A model generated the notes under the pieces. It ran no database searches, was not told the DNA's origin, and saw only the letters and a program-made list of their open reading frames with translations. A DNA stretch of 64,000 nucleotides from an uncultured Ruminococcus sp. (GTDB lineage Bacteria > Bacillota > Clostridia > Oscillospirales > Acutalibacteraceae): the NCBI GenBank assembly GCA_902762615.1, contig CACWOX010000002.1, positions 156,163 to 220,162 of the forward strand, in the 5' to 3' direction. A program made the position numbers and the translations under genes. Shown here piece by piece: positions 14,584-24,224 of this stretch (position 1 is the first letter of the stretch; every line of letters begins with the position of its first letter).

Positions 14584-16605
14584 TTATTTGATAGCGGTGC
14601 CTTCGGGAACAATATCGTCGACGAAGATCACCTGACAGCCGCAGGCGTTATTGGTGGCGGCAAGCAGCATTCCGTTGCTCTGTACGCCGGAGAAGCGTGC
14701 CGGAGCGAGATTGGCGACAACGATGATCTTCTTGCCGACAAGCTGTTCGGGCGTGTAGTCGTGCTTGATGCTCGATACGATGACTCTCTCCTTAATGCCG
14801 TCAAAGAGGGTGAGCTTGAGGCAATTAGCCGACTTGCGGATCTCCTGCGCCTTGAGGATTTTGCATACACGAAGGTCGATCCTGGAAAATGTGTCGATGT
14901 CGATTTCTTCCTTGATCTCCGCCACCAGATCAGGATCTCCGTAGACCTTCTCCGGCGCGGCTTCGGTTTCCTCCACAGGCGGCTTGTCCAGTTCCTTCTC
15001 TTCCTCGGTCTGTGGATAGGAGAAGTCGAGCAGTCCGACATAACGTTCCGGCTCGATGGCATAGAGGAAGAGATAGAGACGCGGTCCCTTCTCCTTGTCG
15101 ATAAGCAGCTTGTAGACGCTCTTGAAAAACGCGCCCTGCAGCTTTTTAAGCTCCTTGTCGGTGATGGAAGCGACGTCAAACACCTGCTTGGGAATGTCGT
15201 AAAGCTGCGTGTTCAGATCGTCGAGAGAATAGCCGCCCTTGGCGAGATAATCATGAAGCAGCTCTATCTCCTTCTTTTCCTCGTCGGAAAGCGTGTTGTA
15301 CACATCAAAATTACGGGTAACGCGCAGCTTGTTCACCTGATCGGGAGCACACTGCTCCAGCCAGTACTTCGCCCTGTCGAGACGGTCGGCAAACTGCTCG
15401 CATTTATAGGGTGTGCCGATCTTTTCAAAGACGGTTTCCAGCATGGGAACATTGAAGTCCACAACAGAACCCAGCTGGACAAGAAGTCCCATGGGGACGG
15501 TCTCGATAGTGCGGTCCCCGATGGTTGTGTTGTACATGATGGACTTGACATAATCGTCGGCAGTGCCTTCCTTGACAGCGTTGTACATCTTGTCGAATTC
15601 AAAGTACTGTCTCAGAATGCCGTCGTCAAAGCAGAAATCAAACGCCTTGAGCGGCTCGGTTTTGGAGTAAAGCCATAGAATGACCTCCGGCTGGTATATC
15701 TTCATCAATGCGTCGGGTGTGAGATTGAGTCCTGATGAACCCGACATCTTGCCGGTGGTTCCCTTGATGCCAATGAATTCATATCCCTGGAATATCGGCG
15801 GCTCGTAGTCAAATATAGCCTTGGATATCTCCTTGCTGGTGTCGTAGCTGCCGTTGACGGTGGCGTGATCCTTTCCGCCCGGCTCGAAGTCTACGCCCTC
15901 GAACTTCCAGCGCATAGGCCAGTCGATCTTCCATGCGAGCTTGCAGTTGTGCTCGGTGTTGAAGTCGAAGCTGCCGTGGTGACCGCATTCACATTCGTAT
16001 TCGGCAGTCATGCTGTCCTCATCGAAGGCTGTGATCTTGGTGGTGTCCTTGCCGCATTCGTGGCAGTAGATGCCTACCGGGAAATATGCCTCTCTCTCGC
16101 CCTCCTGCGCGTCCTGCGTGCGGTGGCTGTCGAGTATATCGAAAATCTCGCCTCTGTGCCTAATAGCGTGAAGGATATAGTCCTTGTACTTGCCGCTGCG
16201 GTACATATCCGCCTGATAGCGGTAATCCATCTCAATGCCGAATTTCTCGATGGACGCCATAAATTCCTTCTCGAAATACTCGGCGTAGGTCTTGGCGTCG
16301 GAATCGGTGAAGGGATTCTTTACATCGACATAGGGCATGCCAATGAACTTTTCAAAATCACTGTCCACCTTTGCGACGTTGACAGGAACCTTTCTCAGAC
16401 GGTCGAACTCGTCCCACGAAAAGAGCAGTCTTGCCTTTTTGCCCTTTGCCCTGAGTGCGCGTACCACAAAATAGCTGGTGGCTATATCGCGGAAATTGCC
16501 TATATGTATAGAGCCGGAGGGGCTGATGCCTGCGGCGCATACGTATTCTTCCTTATCGGGATTGCGCTCAATAATGCGCTGTGCTATTTCTTCTGACCAA
16601 TGCAT
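14584..16605 (-). CDS. lysS: Class I lysyl-tRNA synthetase with C-terminal tRNA-binding domain
   Basis: The product has 673 residues. It is the class I (archaeal-type) LysRS, unrelated to the usual bacterial class II enzyme, and charges tRNA-Lys. The HIGH motif appears as S-I-HIGN (H34-N37) and KMSKS as KMSGS (286-290). Zinc-type cysteines occur at CHEC (about 181) and CECGHH (about 206). An acidic linker (about 530-565) joins the core to a roughly 105-residue C-terminal EMAP-II/Trbp111-like tRNA-binding domain beginning DTFSRIDLRVCKIL, like that on bacterial MetRS. ATG 16605 follows GAGGAG. It is a single-gene unit with its own promoter and terminator. Whether a class II copy exists elsewhere cannot be seen. 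Confidence 0.94.
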   Translation of the reverse strand: MHWSEEIAQRIIERNPDKEEYVCAAGISPSGSIHIGNFRDIATSYFVVRALRAKGKKARLLFSWDEFDRLRKVPVNVAKVDSDFEKFIGMPYVDVKNPFTDSDAKTYAEYFEKEFMASIEKFGIEMDYRYQADMYRSGKYKDYILHAIRHRGEIFDILDSHRTQDAQEGEREAYFPVGIYCHECGKDTTKITAFDEDSMTAEYECECGHHGSFDFNTEHNCKLAWKIDWPMRWKFEGVDFEPGGKDHATVNGSYDTSKEISKAIFDYEPPIFQGYEFIGIKGTTGKMSGSSGLNLTPDALMKIYQPEVILWLYSKTEPLKAFDFCFDDGILRQYFEFDKMYNAVKEGTADDYVKSIMYNTTIGDRTIETVPMGLLVQLGSVVDFNVPMLETVFEKIGTPYKCEQFADRLDRAKYWLEQCAPDQVNKLRVTRNFDVYNTLSDEEKKEIELLHDYLAKGGYSLDDLNTQLYDIPKQVFDVASITDKELKKLQGAFFKSVYKLLIDKEKGPRLYLFLYAIEPERYVGLLDFSYPQTEEEKELDKPPVEETEAAPEKVYGDPDLVAEIKEEIDIDTFSRIDLRVCKILKAQEIRKSANCLKLTLFDGIKERVIVSSIKHDYTPEQLVGKKIIVVANLAPARFSGVQSNGMLLAATNNACGCQVIFVDDIVPEGTAIK

Positions 16606-16638
16606 TTTGCAAATCTCCTCAAAAATCATTTAAGCTAT

Positions 16639-16667
16639 ATTTTACTTGAAATCGTCAAAAATGTCAA
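16639..16667 (-). promoter_or_regulatory. sigma-A promoter of lysS
   Basis: On the minus strand, TTGACA, 17 bp and TAAAAT lie about 35 bases upstream of the lysS start. No T-box or riboswitch fits in the short leader. Confidence 0.75.
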
Positions 16668-16689
16668 TATGCTATCGCAATAACATAAT

Positions 16690-16736
16690 AAAAAAAATCG
16701 GACGGCGCCGGAATTTTGGTTCCGCCAACCGTCCGA
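16690..16736 (-). terminator. Terminator of the lipoprotein gene
   Basis: TCGGACGG pairs with CCGTCCGA (16698-16736), with inner pairs. On the minus strand it is followed by a run of seven T. Confidence 0.9.
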
Positions 16737-16751
16737 AATATTAAAAAATGG

Positions 16752-17381
16752 TCAATTGCCCGGCATTTTGTAGGTCTGCGCGTAATTGAAGAAGCTCATT
16801 TCACTCGATCTGAATTCAGCCGCGACATAGTAAACCTTCGTCTTGTCGGGAGAATCCATGTACCATGTGACAAGATACTGATCGTCATCGGGATAGTAGC
16901 AATACACCTGATAGGCGGGATAACTGCCGAGAGGTTCCCTCGCGCCGGTCAGCTTTTCTATGTTCTGTGTCTTGGAATCCTGCTCCAGCTGATACATTTT
17001 GGTATTGGCAGCCATCAGAGAGTCAAAATCAACGCCTGTCTGTTCCTTGACAGCCGCGCAGTCGAAAACATCCATCGTCAGTATTTCGGAAGGAGATTTC
17101 GCGTACTGCACGCAGGTTTCTGTATTGCCTGGAGTGTACCATTTGAAGAATGTACCGTCCAGTGTCATCCAGCCCACCGTGTCGTTTCCGTATTCGGTAA
17201 CGGCAGAATCGGACGACGACGCGGCATCCTCGGAAGATACTGTTTCCTCTGAGGAATAACTGTACTCTTCCGAAGAAGTGTCGGAGCTTGCCGAACGCAT
17301 GCTGCCCGCAATCAGGCGGAGACATGAGCTTAACGACAGAAGCATTGCCGCGCAGAGAGCGACGCCGAGAATTCTTTTCAT
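16752..17381 (-). CDS. Predicted lipoprotein of unknown function
   Basis: The product has 209 residues. A lysine/arginine start and hydrophobic core (MKRILGVALCAAMLLSL) lead to the lipobox LSSC, so the mature protein would be anchored to the outer face of the membrane. A Ser/Glu-rich linker follows (about 30-62), then a soluble domain of about 140 residues with many Tyr and Trp and no motif I recognise. The start is uncertain: in-frame TTG codons upstream (up to 17399) are possible, and the ATG at 17381 gives the most normal signal peptide. It is monocistronic, between rsmF-like and lysS. Confidence 0.75.
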   Translation of the reverse strand: MKRILGVALCAAMLLSLSSCLRLIAGSMRSASSDTSSEEYSYSSEETVSSEDAASSSDSAVTEYGNDTVGWMTLDGTFFKWYTPGNTETCVQYAKSPSEILTMDVFDCAAVKEQTGVDFDSLMAANTKMYQLEQDSKTQNIEKLTGAREPLGSYPAYQVYCYYPDDDQYLVTWYMDSPDKTKVYYVAAEFRSSEMSFFNYAQTYKMPGN

Positions 17382-17501
17382 TTTCAAAATAACAACCAAC
17401 CCTTCAACATGATATTATCGGGCAAATGTTTTCAACAATTTGCTCATATTTTGATTATATCATGAACGGTCGGAATTTACAAGCCAATTATAACAAAAAA
17501 T

Positions 17502-18851
17502 TTATAACGACCTAAGTCCCTTTGGATATCGGTTTTTAAGCCTGCCTCCGGAGCATTTACCGAAGCCTGTGACAGTGCCTTTGCAGGCGACTGCTGTGTA
17601 CCCTTTGAATCTCTCATCGACCATAATCTCCTCGCCGTGCAGGAATGCAGCAAGCTCCCGCGAATCCGGCTCAAATGAAGCCAGCGATACACATTCCTCC
17701 GCCTTAGCCGCCATAAACAGCGCATGGGAAGGCTCTATGCGGTTCTTCATCATGTCGCCCAGCAGCACTCCGCCGCGAAGCACGCCAAGTCCCTTTACCT
17801 CCGGCATCATTTCGGGCAGAATATAACAGCTGTCCCCTATCCGGCTTATCCTGCCATAGGGAGCGTTTTTGAAACAGGAAGCGTAAAGCTCGCCCGCGCG
17901 TTTTTCGTCATCGCCTGTCTTTATATTCACCTGCGAAACCGAAGCTGAGCAGGACTCTCCTGCCTTGCGCAGCCTTGCGGCAAAATGTCCTTCGCCGCCG
18001 TCCATCGGGAAGATCCTGCGCGTCATGGTCAGGTCGTATTTGTCGCTGCGGTCAAAGCCGGGTCTGCCAAACCCCACTCCGCTCGGTTCAAGCATGAAAT
18101 CCGGATGGCCGTCGAGGAATGCTGCCACAACGTCCTCATTCTCGCGGAAGGAGAATGTGCAGGTGGAATACACCAGCACGCCGCCTTCGCGCAGACATTT
18201 TGCCGCACTGTCAAGAATGACAAGCTGACGCACGGCACACGCCTCGGAATGTTCAGGCGACCAGTCGGCAACCGCCTGCGGGTCCCTTCGGAACATTCCC
18301 TCGCCCGAACAGGGCGCGTCTACCAGTACCTTGTCAAAGAAGCCGCTCAGACCTTCGGCGAGACGGTCAGGATGAGCACTCGAAACCACACAGTTTCTTA
18401 TGCCCATACGCTCCACATTTGACAGAAGTATCTGCGCGCGTTTGCGTACATATTCGTTGCTCCACAGCAGCCCTTCGCCGTTGAGAGCCGCTGCGATCTG
18501 GGTTGATTTGCCGCCGGGAGCAGCGCACATATCCAGCACCTTCTCCCCCGGTTGAGGCGCAAGTATCGTTACCGCCGACATTGCCGACGGTTCCTGCGAA
18601 TAGATGGCTCCGGCATGGTGCCAAGGTGAATTTCCTATGCTCACATCATCGGAGTCGAGGTAAAATCCGCTGTCATAAAAAGGACACTTCCGTATGGGCA
18701 GGCACAGACTGTCCGAGACATCCGGTGAGAATTTAAGCGTATTGATACGAATACCTCTGACATGCGGCAAATTCATACATGCCTCAAACTGCGCATACTC
18801 TTCTCCAAGCATCTGCCGCATATCAAGGATAAAACGGTTGTGCAGTTCCAT
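17502..18851 (-). CDS. RsmB/RsmF-type RNA (cytosine-5-)-methyltransferase
   Basis: The product has 449 residues of the NOL1/NOP2/Sun family, which transfers a methyl group from SAM to C5 of cytosine in RNA, most often 16S rRNA. The SAM site DMCAAPGGKST lies near residue 108, the first catalytic motif is DAPCSGEGMFRR and the second-cysteine motif is YSTCTFS. The C-terminal part (about 310-449) resembles the RsmF/YccW-type PUA-like extension. Both motif cysteines are intact. The precise rRNA position cannot be inferred. The ATG at 18851 is preferred over the GTG at 18860. It is last in the valS operon, 21 bases after the radC-like gene. Confidence 0.9.
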   Translation of the reverse strand: MELHNRFILDMRQMLGEEYAQFEACMNLPHVRGIRINTLKFSPDVSDSLCLPIRKCPFYDSGFYLDSDDVSIGNSPWHHAGAIYSQEPSAMSAVTILAPQPGEKVLDMCAAPGGKSTQIAAALNGEGLLWSNEYVRKRAQILLSNVERMGIRNCVVSSAHPDRLAEGLSGFFDKVLVDAPCSGEGMFRRDPQAVADWSPEHSEACAVRQLVILDSAAKCLREGGVLVYSTCTFSFRENEDVVAAFLDGHPDFMLEPSGVGFGRPGFDRSDKYDLTMTRRIFPMDGGEGHFAARLRKAGESCSASVSQVNIKTGDDEKRAGELYASCFKNAPYGRISRIGDSCYILPEMMPEVKGLGVLRGGVLLGDMMKNRIEPSHALFMAAKAEECVSLASFEPDSRELAAFLHGEEIMVDERFKGYTAVACKGTVTGFGKCSGGRLKNRYPKGLRSL

Positions 18852-18872
18852 TAAAAACACCTGCCTTTGATC

Positions 18873-19562
18873 TCATTGCACCGCCTCGGATTTGCCTGTT
18901 AATGTGATATAAGACCGGTCTCCGCCGACCAATATGTAATCAAACAGCTCTACGCCTATTGTTCTCAGCGTGTCGGATATCTCCTGTGCAATCATTCGAT
19001 CGTTCTTATCCAATCTGGTTTTGCCTTTGATTTTATTTCTGGCAAGCATCACATGGGTTGTATTCGTTCCCATCACCATGCGCACAATGGCACGCCTGTC
19101 AAGGCTGTCCGGCGTGACAAATCCCTCTTGAAGATACTGCCAGTTAAGCATGGATTGCTTGTTGTCAATAAAAATAATCATCAGGCATTCTGTCTGAGAA
19201 AACGCAAGCTTTCTCACGGCAAATTCGGTTATATTCTGTATTCCGCTGATTATCTCGTTTTGCATGCGGTCAATGATATATGAATCAATCAGCGTGGAAA
19301 ACATGTTAAGGTAACGCGCCGTATGTTCGCCAATACCGTCAACCCGCGTAAGCTCCTCCACTTCGGCATGGAATACTCCCTCGAGACTGCCGAACCGGTC
19401 GAGCAGAGCGTGCGACAGCTCATTCGTGTCCTTCTGAGGTATGGTATAAAAGAGCAGCAATTCAAGGATATTGTGTTCTTCAAAGCTGTCGAGTCCGTCT
19501 CTGATGAAGCGTTCTCTCAGCCGGTCTCTGTGACCTCCGTGCTTTTTTCCGTCTAAAGGCAT
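18873..19562 (-). CDS. RadC-family protein lacking the JAMM metal ligands
   Basis: The product has 229 residues. The N-terminal helix-hairpin-helix-like part (about 10-95) and the JAB/MPN-type RadC domain (about 108-225) are both recognisable. In an ordinary RadC, including the second copy at 62497-63195, the metal site reads HNHPxG...PSxxD. Here the matching segment reads LARNKIKGKTRLDKND: the two histidines are R175 and K177 and the Ser is D185. E125 and D188 are kept. It is therefore unlikely to bind zinc in the usual way. The frame is full length, so it is not decaying by frameshift. It lies in the valS-folC operon; its role is unknown. Confidence 0.85.
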   Translation of the reverse strand: MPLDGKKHGGHRDRLRERFIRDGLDSFEEHNILELLLFYTIPQKDTNELSHALLDRFGSLEGVFHAEVEELTRVDGIGEHTARYLNMFSTLIDSYIIDRMQNEIISGIQNITEFAVRKLAFSQTECLMIIFIDNKQSMLNWQYLQEGFVTPDSLDRRAIVRMVMGTNTTHVMLARNKIKGKTRLDKNDRMIAQEISDTLRTIGVELFDYILVGGDRSYITLTGKSEAVQ

Positions 19563-19623
19563 TTAATCATTCCTTATTACTTTTTATTAATAAGAATCAT
19601 GCTTAGGAATTATGCAGAAATAA

Positions 19624-20961
19624 TTAATACATTTCGATTGCTGAAACGCCGAAGCAACCTGTTTGTTTCAGCGTAAAATGACTGAATAAATTCTGCATAA
19701 TATCCGAAGCAAGATAGAGCGAACCGCACACAACCACCGCAGTAGCCTCATCCGTCATGTCGAGTGCGATGGAGGCTGCTTTTTTCAGACTTTCCACAGG
19801 CTTGACTGAAACGCCTTCTCCCGCAAATTGCTGAGCGCAGGCGGCAAGCTCCCTGGCACTGAGCGCCCTCGGGCTGTCCGGTGTGACGGTAAGCACCCTG
19901 TCAAAGCGCGGAACGATCTGAGCAAGTGCCGATTCGTATGCCTTGTCGCGCAGCATACCTATGATTCCAACGATGCTTCTGCCGCCCAAAAGCGCATCTA
20001 TCGAACTGCATAGCGCCTCAATACCGTCCGGATTATGCGCGCCGTCCACTACGACCAGCGGATCGTGGGATATAATGTCAAAACGCGCAGGAATTTTGGC
20101 TTTTGCTATGCCCGCTACTATCTTATCGTCCGACAGCTTACAACCGCGTTCGTTCAGCTCGCGTGCGGCATTGATTACCGTTACGGCATTTTCCACCTGA
20201 TGAGGTCCCGCAAGAGGAATCATTACCCGCAGACCGCCATAGACAGCTTCCGTCATGGTGGGAAGCATTGTCTTGACCGAAACAGTATCCATACCGCTGA
20301 CTGTCAGAGGACTGCCCAATTCCGCGCACTTTTTCTCAATGGTGGAAACCGCCGCCTTGGGCTGATTGGGAGCCAGTACCACTGGGCAGCCCGGCTTGAT
20401 AATGCCGGCTTTTTCGACTGCGATTTTTTCCACCGTATCTCCGAGAATGTCGGTATGATCAAGCGATATTTTGGTTATAACCGAGCAGAGCGGTTCCTTA
20501 ATCACATTGGTGGAATCGAGCCTGCCGCCCAGACCGCATTCCAGTACAACAACGTCACATTCCTGCTGCACAAACCACAGAAAAGCCACGGCTGTTATAA
20601 GCTCAAACTGCGTCAGGCTGCATCCCGATTTTTCCAGCAAATCGTTGACGGTACGCACCTTGGTCATCAGCTCGGCAAATTCATCTTCGCTTATCATCTC
20701 TCCGTCCACCATGAATCTCTCACGGAAATCTATGACATAGGGCGAAGTGAAAAGTCCCGTCTTATACCCGGCGTTGGTGAGGATGGATGCAAGCATGGTA
20801 CAGGTGGAGCCTTTGCCGTTGGTTCCTGCCACATGCACAAACTTCAGCTTATCCTGAGGATTTCCCACATATGCCATCATTTTGGTTATGCGTTCAAGCC
20901 CCGGTTTTATGCCAAATTTGGCGGTTGAGTCTACATAAGCTCTTGCCTCTGTATAATTCAC
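19624..20961 (-). CDS. folC: Folylpolyglutamate synthase/dihydrofolate synthase
   Basis: The product has 445 residues. It is a Mur-ligase-like ATP-dependent enzyme that adds glutamate to dihydropteroate and/or folates in the cytoplasm. The ATP-binding loop is HVAGTNGKGSTCTML, and the family motifs DSTN and GAHNPDG are present. GTG at 20961 is the best start: GAGGTG lies 7 bases upstream and the family start VNYTEARAYV follows. The valS-folC order is common in Firmicutes. No promoter is visible in the 87-base gap, so it should be read from the T-box controlled transcript. Confidence 0.94.
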   Translation of the reverse strand: MNYTEARAYVDSTAKFGIKPGLERITKMMAYVGNPQDKLKFVHVAGTNGKGSTCTMLASILTNAGYKTGLFTSPYVIDFRERFMVDGEMISEDEFAELMTKVRTVNDLLEKSGCSLTQFELITAVAFLWFVQQECDVVVLECGLGGRLDSTNVIKEPLCSVITKISLDHTDILGDTVEKIAVEKAGIIKPGCPVVLAPNQPKAAVSTIEKKCAELGSPLTVSGMDTVSVKTMLPTMTEAVYGGLRVMIPLAGPHQVENAVTVINAARELNERGCKLSDDKIVAGIAKAKIPARFDIISHDPLVVVDGAHNPDGIEALCSSIDALLGGRSIVGIIGMLRDKAYESALAQIVPRFDRVLTVTPDSPRALSARELAACAQQFAGEGVSVKPVESLKKAASIALDMTDEATAVVVCGSLYLASDIMQNLFSHFTLKQTGCFGVSAIEMY

Positions 20962-21048
20962 AAAAACACCTCGTTCAAGCAATATTCCGACGTTCCTGAG
21001 ATGAACCGACGCCGGAATACGCTTAATAAATGTGTGATTTATTTACAA

Positions 21049-23667
21049 TTATCTGAATTTTTCCATTGTTTCCAGAATGATTGCCTTGCGTTCCTCCGCC
21101 TTGGACAGCTTGCTGCGCTCGGCTTCGATGATGTTTGCAGGAGCCTTGGAAACGAATTTTTCATTTGCAAGCTTGCCGCTGAGCATGGTGATATCCTTCT
21201 CGACCTTTTCAAGCTCCTTTTGCAGACGCGCAAGCTCCTTTTCTTTATCAACCAGTTCATCGAGCGGAATGAGGATCTTCGCACCGTCGGAAATAATGGT
21301 GACAGCACCCTCGATATGGAAGCTCTCGCCCACCTCGACAGAACTCGCGGAAGCTAATTTGTCAAAGAACTTAGCGCCGTGCTCAAATGTCTCGCCATAT
21401 GCTGTTTCAATATAGACATGCGCCTTCTTGGAGGGAGGAACATTCATTTCGCTGCGGCGTGTTCTGATTGCCTTAATGGCAGACATGATACGCTCCATCT
21501 TTGCGGCTTCCTCTGTAAATACGAAATCCGCCCTGAATTCAGGCCACGAAGCCAGCATGAGCGTTTCGCCTTCGTGAGGAATGATGGTAAATATTTCCTC
21601 TGTGACAAATGGCATGAAGGGATGGAGCAGCTTGATGATGTCGGTCAGCACATAGAGCAGCACGGCGCGAACATCGGCTGCCGTCTTGCCGCCGGCATTC
21701 AGACGGGTCTTGGCAAGCTCGATGTACCAGTCGCAGTAGCAGTCCCATATGAAGTCATACAGCTTGGCAACCGCAACGCCGATATCAAAATGCTCCATGT
21801 TCTCGGTCATTTCTTTGATCAGTGTGTTGAGTCTGTCGAGAATCCATTTGTCCTCAAGCTCCAACGTTTCGGGAATGCGGGGCATATCGCCATCCTCGAC
21901 GTTCATCATGACAAAACGGGTTGCGTTCCACAGCTTATTGGCAAAGTTGCGGCAGGATTCCACCTTCTTTTCGCTGTAACGCATATCGCTGCCGGGACTG
22001 ATGCCGTTGACAAGCGAGAAGCGGAGCGAGTCCGCGCCGTACTTGTTGATAACCTCGAGCGGATCAACGCCGTTGCCCAGCGACTTGGACATCTTGCGAC
22101 CCTGGCTGTCACGGACTATACCGTGAATGAAGATATTGTCAAAGGGCGCCTTGTTCATATTGTGAACGCCGGAGAAAATCATTCGGGCAACCCAGAAGAA
22201 AATAATGTCATAGCCTGTGACAAGAGTGCTCGTGGGATAGAAGAAATCAAGCTCCTCCGTCTTTTCGGGCCAGCCCAGAGTGGAGAAAGGCCAGAGTGCC
22301 GAAGAAAACCATGTGTCAAGCGTATCCTCGTCCTGATGAATATGCTCACTGCCGCACTTGGAGCATTTGCCGGGAGCCGTCCTTGAGACGGTGATTTCTC
22401 CGCAGTCATCGCAGTACCATGCGGGGATTCTGTGACCCCACCAGAGCTGTCTGGAAATGCACCAGTCGCGGATATTCTCCATCCAGTTATAGTATATCTT
22501 GTCAAATCTCTCGGGAACAAATTGTGTCTCGCCGCTGCGGACAGCCTCTATTGCCGGCTCGGCAAGCGGCTTCATCTTAACGAACCACTGCTTGGAAACT
22601 CTCGGCTCAACGATGGTCTTGCAGCGGTAGCAGGTGCCGACATTGTGCTTCAAAGGCTCGATCTTGACAAGATAGCCGCCCTCCTCAAGATCGGCAACTA
22701 TCGCCTTGCGGCATTCCTCGCGGGTCATGCCCTCGTACTTGCCGCCCTGCTCATTGATGGTAGCGTCCTCATTCATCACATTGATGACCGGAAGATTATG
22801 ACGCAGACCCACCTCAAAGTCGTTCGGGTCGTGGGCAGGTGTGATCTTGACAACGCCTGTTCCGAAGTCCATTTCAACATATTCGTCGGCGACAATCGGA
22901 ATTTCTCTGTCAAAGAGCGGCAGAATGACATTCTTGCCGATGAGGTGCTTATAGCGCTCGTCGGCCGGATGAACCGCAACGGCTGTATCGCCGATCATGG
23001 TTTCCGGACGTGTGGTAGCAAGCTCAAGATATCCGCTGCCGTCCGCAATCGGATAGCGCAGGTGCCAGAAGAATGCATCCTTCTCTTCAAACTCAACCTC
23101 GGCGTCCGAAATGGAGGTCTTGCAGTGAGGACACCAGTTAATGATTCTCTCGCCACGGTAGATAAGACCTTCCTCGTACATTTTGTTGAAAACCTCGGTA
23201 ACTGCCTTGGAGCAGCCTTCGTCCATTGTGAAGCGCTCACGATCCCAGTCACAGGAGGAGCCCATCTTTTTGAGCTGATTGACGATCCGTCCGCCGTACT
23301 CCTTTTTCCAAGCCCAGACTTCATCAAGGAACTTGTCTCTGCCGAGTTCTTCCTTGGTCTTGCCTTCCTCGCGCAGCTTTTCCACAACCTTGGCTTCGGT
23401 AGCAATGGAGGCGTGATCGGTGCCGGGAAGCCACATGGCGCAGTAGCCCTGCATTCTTCTCCAGCGAATGAGAATATCCTGAAGGGTGTTGTCAAGTGCA
23501 TGACCCATGTGAAGCTGCCCTGTGATATTTGGCGGAGGCATCACAATGGTGTAGGGCTTCTTGCTGCGGTCTATTTCCGTGTGAAAATAGCCTTTTTCAA
23601 GCCAGTTCTGATAAATTCTGTCTTCCGCTTCCTGCGGTTCGTAGGTTTTCGGCATTTCCTTTGCCAT
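21049..23667 (-). CDS. valS: Valyl-tRNA synthetase
   Basis: The product has 872 residues of the class Ia ValRS, which charges and edits tRNA-Val. HIGH appears in [20 protein letters not shown] in [11 protein letters not shown], and a C-terminal coiled coil (about 805-872) is present. AAAGGA lies 10 bases before the ATG at 23667; the TTG at 23676 is too close to it. Expression is expected to depend on uncharged tRNA-Val through the T-box leader at 23742-24112. The gene heads an operon with folC, the radC-like gene and the rRNA methyltransferase. Confidence 0.97.
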   Translation of the reverse strand: MAKEMPKTYEPQEAEDRIYQNWLEKGYFHTEIDRSKKPYTIVMPPPNITGQLHMGHALDNTLQDILIRWRRMQGYCAMWLPGTDHASIATEAKVVEKLREEGKTKEELGRDKFLDEVWAWKKEYGGRIVNQLKKMGSSCDWDRERFTMDEGCSKAVTEVFNKMYEEGLIYRGERIINWCPHCKTSISDAEVEFEEKDAFFWHLRYPIADGSGYLELATTRPETMIGDTAVAVHPADERYKHLIGKNVILPLFDREIPIVADEYVEMDFGTGVVKITPAHDPNDFEVGLRHNLPVINVMNEDATINEQGGKYEGMTREECRKAIVADLEEGGYLVKIEPLKHNVGTCYRCKTIVEPRVSKQWFVKMKPLAEPAIEAVRSGETQFVPERFDKIYYNWMENIRDWCISRQLWWGHRIPAWYCDDCGEITVSRTAPGKCSKCGSEHIHQDEDTLDTWFSSALWPFSTLGWPEKTEELDFFYPTSTLVTGYDIIFFWVARMIFSGVHNMNKAPFDNIFIHGIVRDSQGRKMSKSLGNGVDPLEVINKYGADSLRFSLVNGISPGSDMRYSEKKVESCRNFANKLWNATRFVMMNVEDGDMPRIPETLELEDKWILDRLNTLIKEMTENMEHFDIGVAVAKLYDFIWDCYCDWYIELAKTRLNAGGKTAADVRAVLLYVLTDIIKLLHPFMPFVTEEIFTIIPHEGETLMLASWPEFRADFVFTEEAAKMERIMSAIKAIRTRRSEMNVPPSKKAHVYIETAYGETFEHGAKFFDKLASASSVEVGESFHIEGAVTIISDGAKILIPLDELVDKEKELARLQKELEKVEKDITMLSGKLANEKFVSKAPANIIEAERSKLSKAEERKAIILETMEKFR

Positions 23668-23741
23668 GCGTATCAAATCCTTTCAAAATAATTATCGGGA
23701 TAAACACTTTATTTTACGAGCAATCAGCGGCACCCAGAAAC

Positions 23742-23787
23742 AAAAAAGTCCGCCGCAAGCCGCTTCAACAAGCGACTCAGGGCGAAC
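23742..23787 (-). terminator. Regulated terminator of the valS T-box
   Basis: On the minus strand GTTCGCC pairs with GGCGGAC and AGTCGCTT with AAGCGGCT, with two G-U pairs, followed by six T. Its 5' part competes with the T-box antiterminator. Confidence 0.85.
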
Positions 23788-24112
23788 CGTAATATGATCC
23801 GTGATACCACCTGAATTTGCGAAACAATAGAATTTCGCACACTCTGCCGGATACGGGACTGTCTGATGAACAATCCGATACCGCCTTCTATGATAACGGT
23901 GAAGCTCCGTTGGAATCTACTGAGGTCTTTGATCGCAGCGGCTAACCCCTGCACAAAACACCCGTTCAGTCCAAAGCTCCGAGGCTACTTCGCTGCCGCC
24001 TGCATCAAGACTTGCACCTGCCGTCTCTTCTCTGACGCCGCTGCCGAACCCGGCAACGACTGATGCGGTGAGGTAACTACTACTCCTCATCAAAGCCTTA
24101 TCCTAATATTTG
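23742..24112 (-). promoter_or_regulatory. T-box riboswitch leader of valS
   Basis: The T-box element reads AGGTGGTATCACGG on the minus strand (23799-23812), a variant of the consensus AGGGTGGNACCGCG. It is followed by a terminator. The base of stem I pairs CTTTGAT with ATCAAAG near 24090 and 23930. Landmarks AGTAGTA on the 5' side and GAAGTAGCC...GGAGC in the distal part fit stem I. A GUU at 23944-23946 in the loop opposite AGTA is a possible Val specifier, but this is tentative. Uncharged tRNA-Val should favour the antiterminator. This element fills the 557-base gap 23668-24224 together with its promoter and the next gene's terminator. Confidence 0.88.
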
Positions 24113-24117
24113 TTCGC

Positions 24118-24146
24118 ATTATAGCACTTAGAAAATGATTTGTCAA
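24118..24146 (-). promoter_or_regulatory. Consensus sigma-A promoter of the valS operon
   Basis: On the minus strand, TTGACA, 17 bp and TATAAT place the start near 24111, directly before stem I of the T-box. Confidence 0.88.
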
Positions 24147-24155
24147 TATGTTTTG

Positions 24156-24204
24156 ATAAAAAAATCCGGCAGAAGAAATGCATCAGACATTTCCCCTGTC
24201 GGAT
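24156..24204 (-). terminator. Terminator of the galU/membrane-protein unit
   Basis: A long hairpin (24164-24204) with arms ATCCGACAG...CTGCCGGAT is followed by a run of seven or more T on the minus strand. Confidence 0.9.
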
Positions 24205-24224
24205 CAAACGCATATTTGTGTGGA

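Noticed and set aside
14578-15678. A 366-codon open frame on the plus strand
   Set aside because: It is the antisense shadow of lysS; no SD or motif supports it.
16606-16680. T-box or lysine riboswitch upstream of lysS
   Set aside because: The distance from promoter to start codon is about 30 bases, which is too short for either element.
22432-23691. A 419-codon open frame on the plus strand
   Set aside because: It is the antisense shadow of valS.
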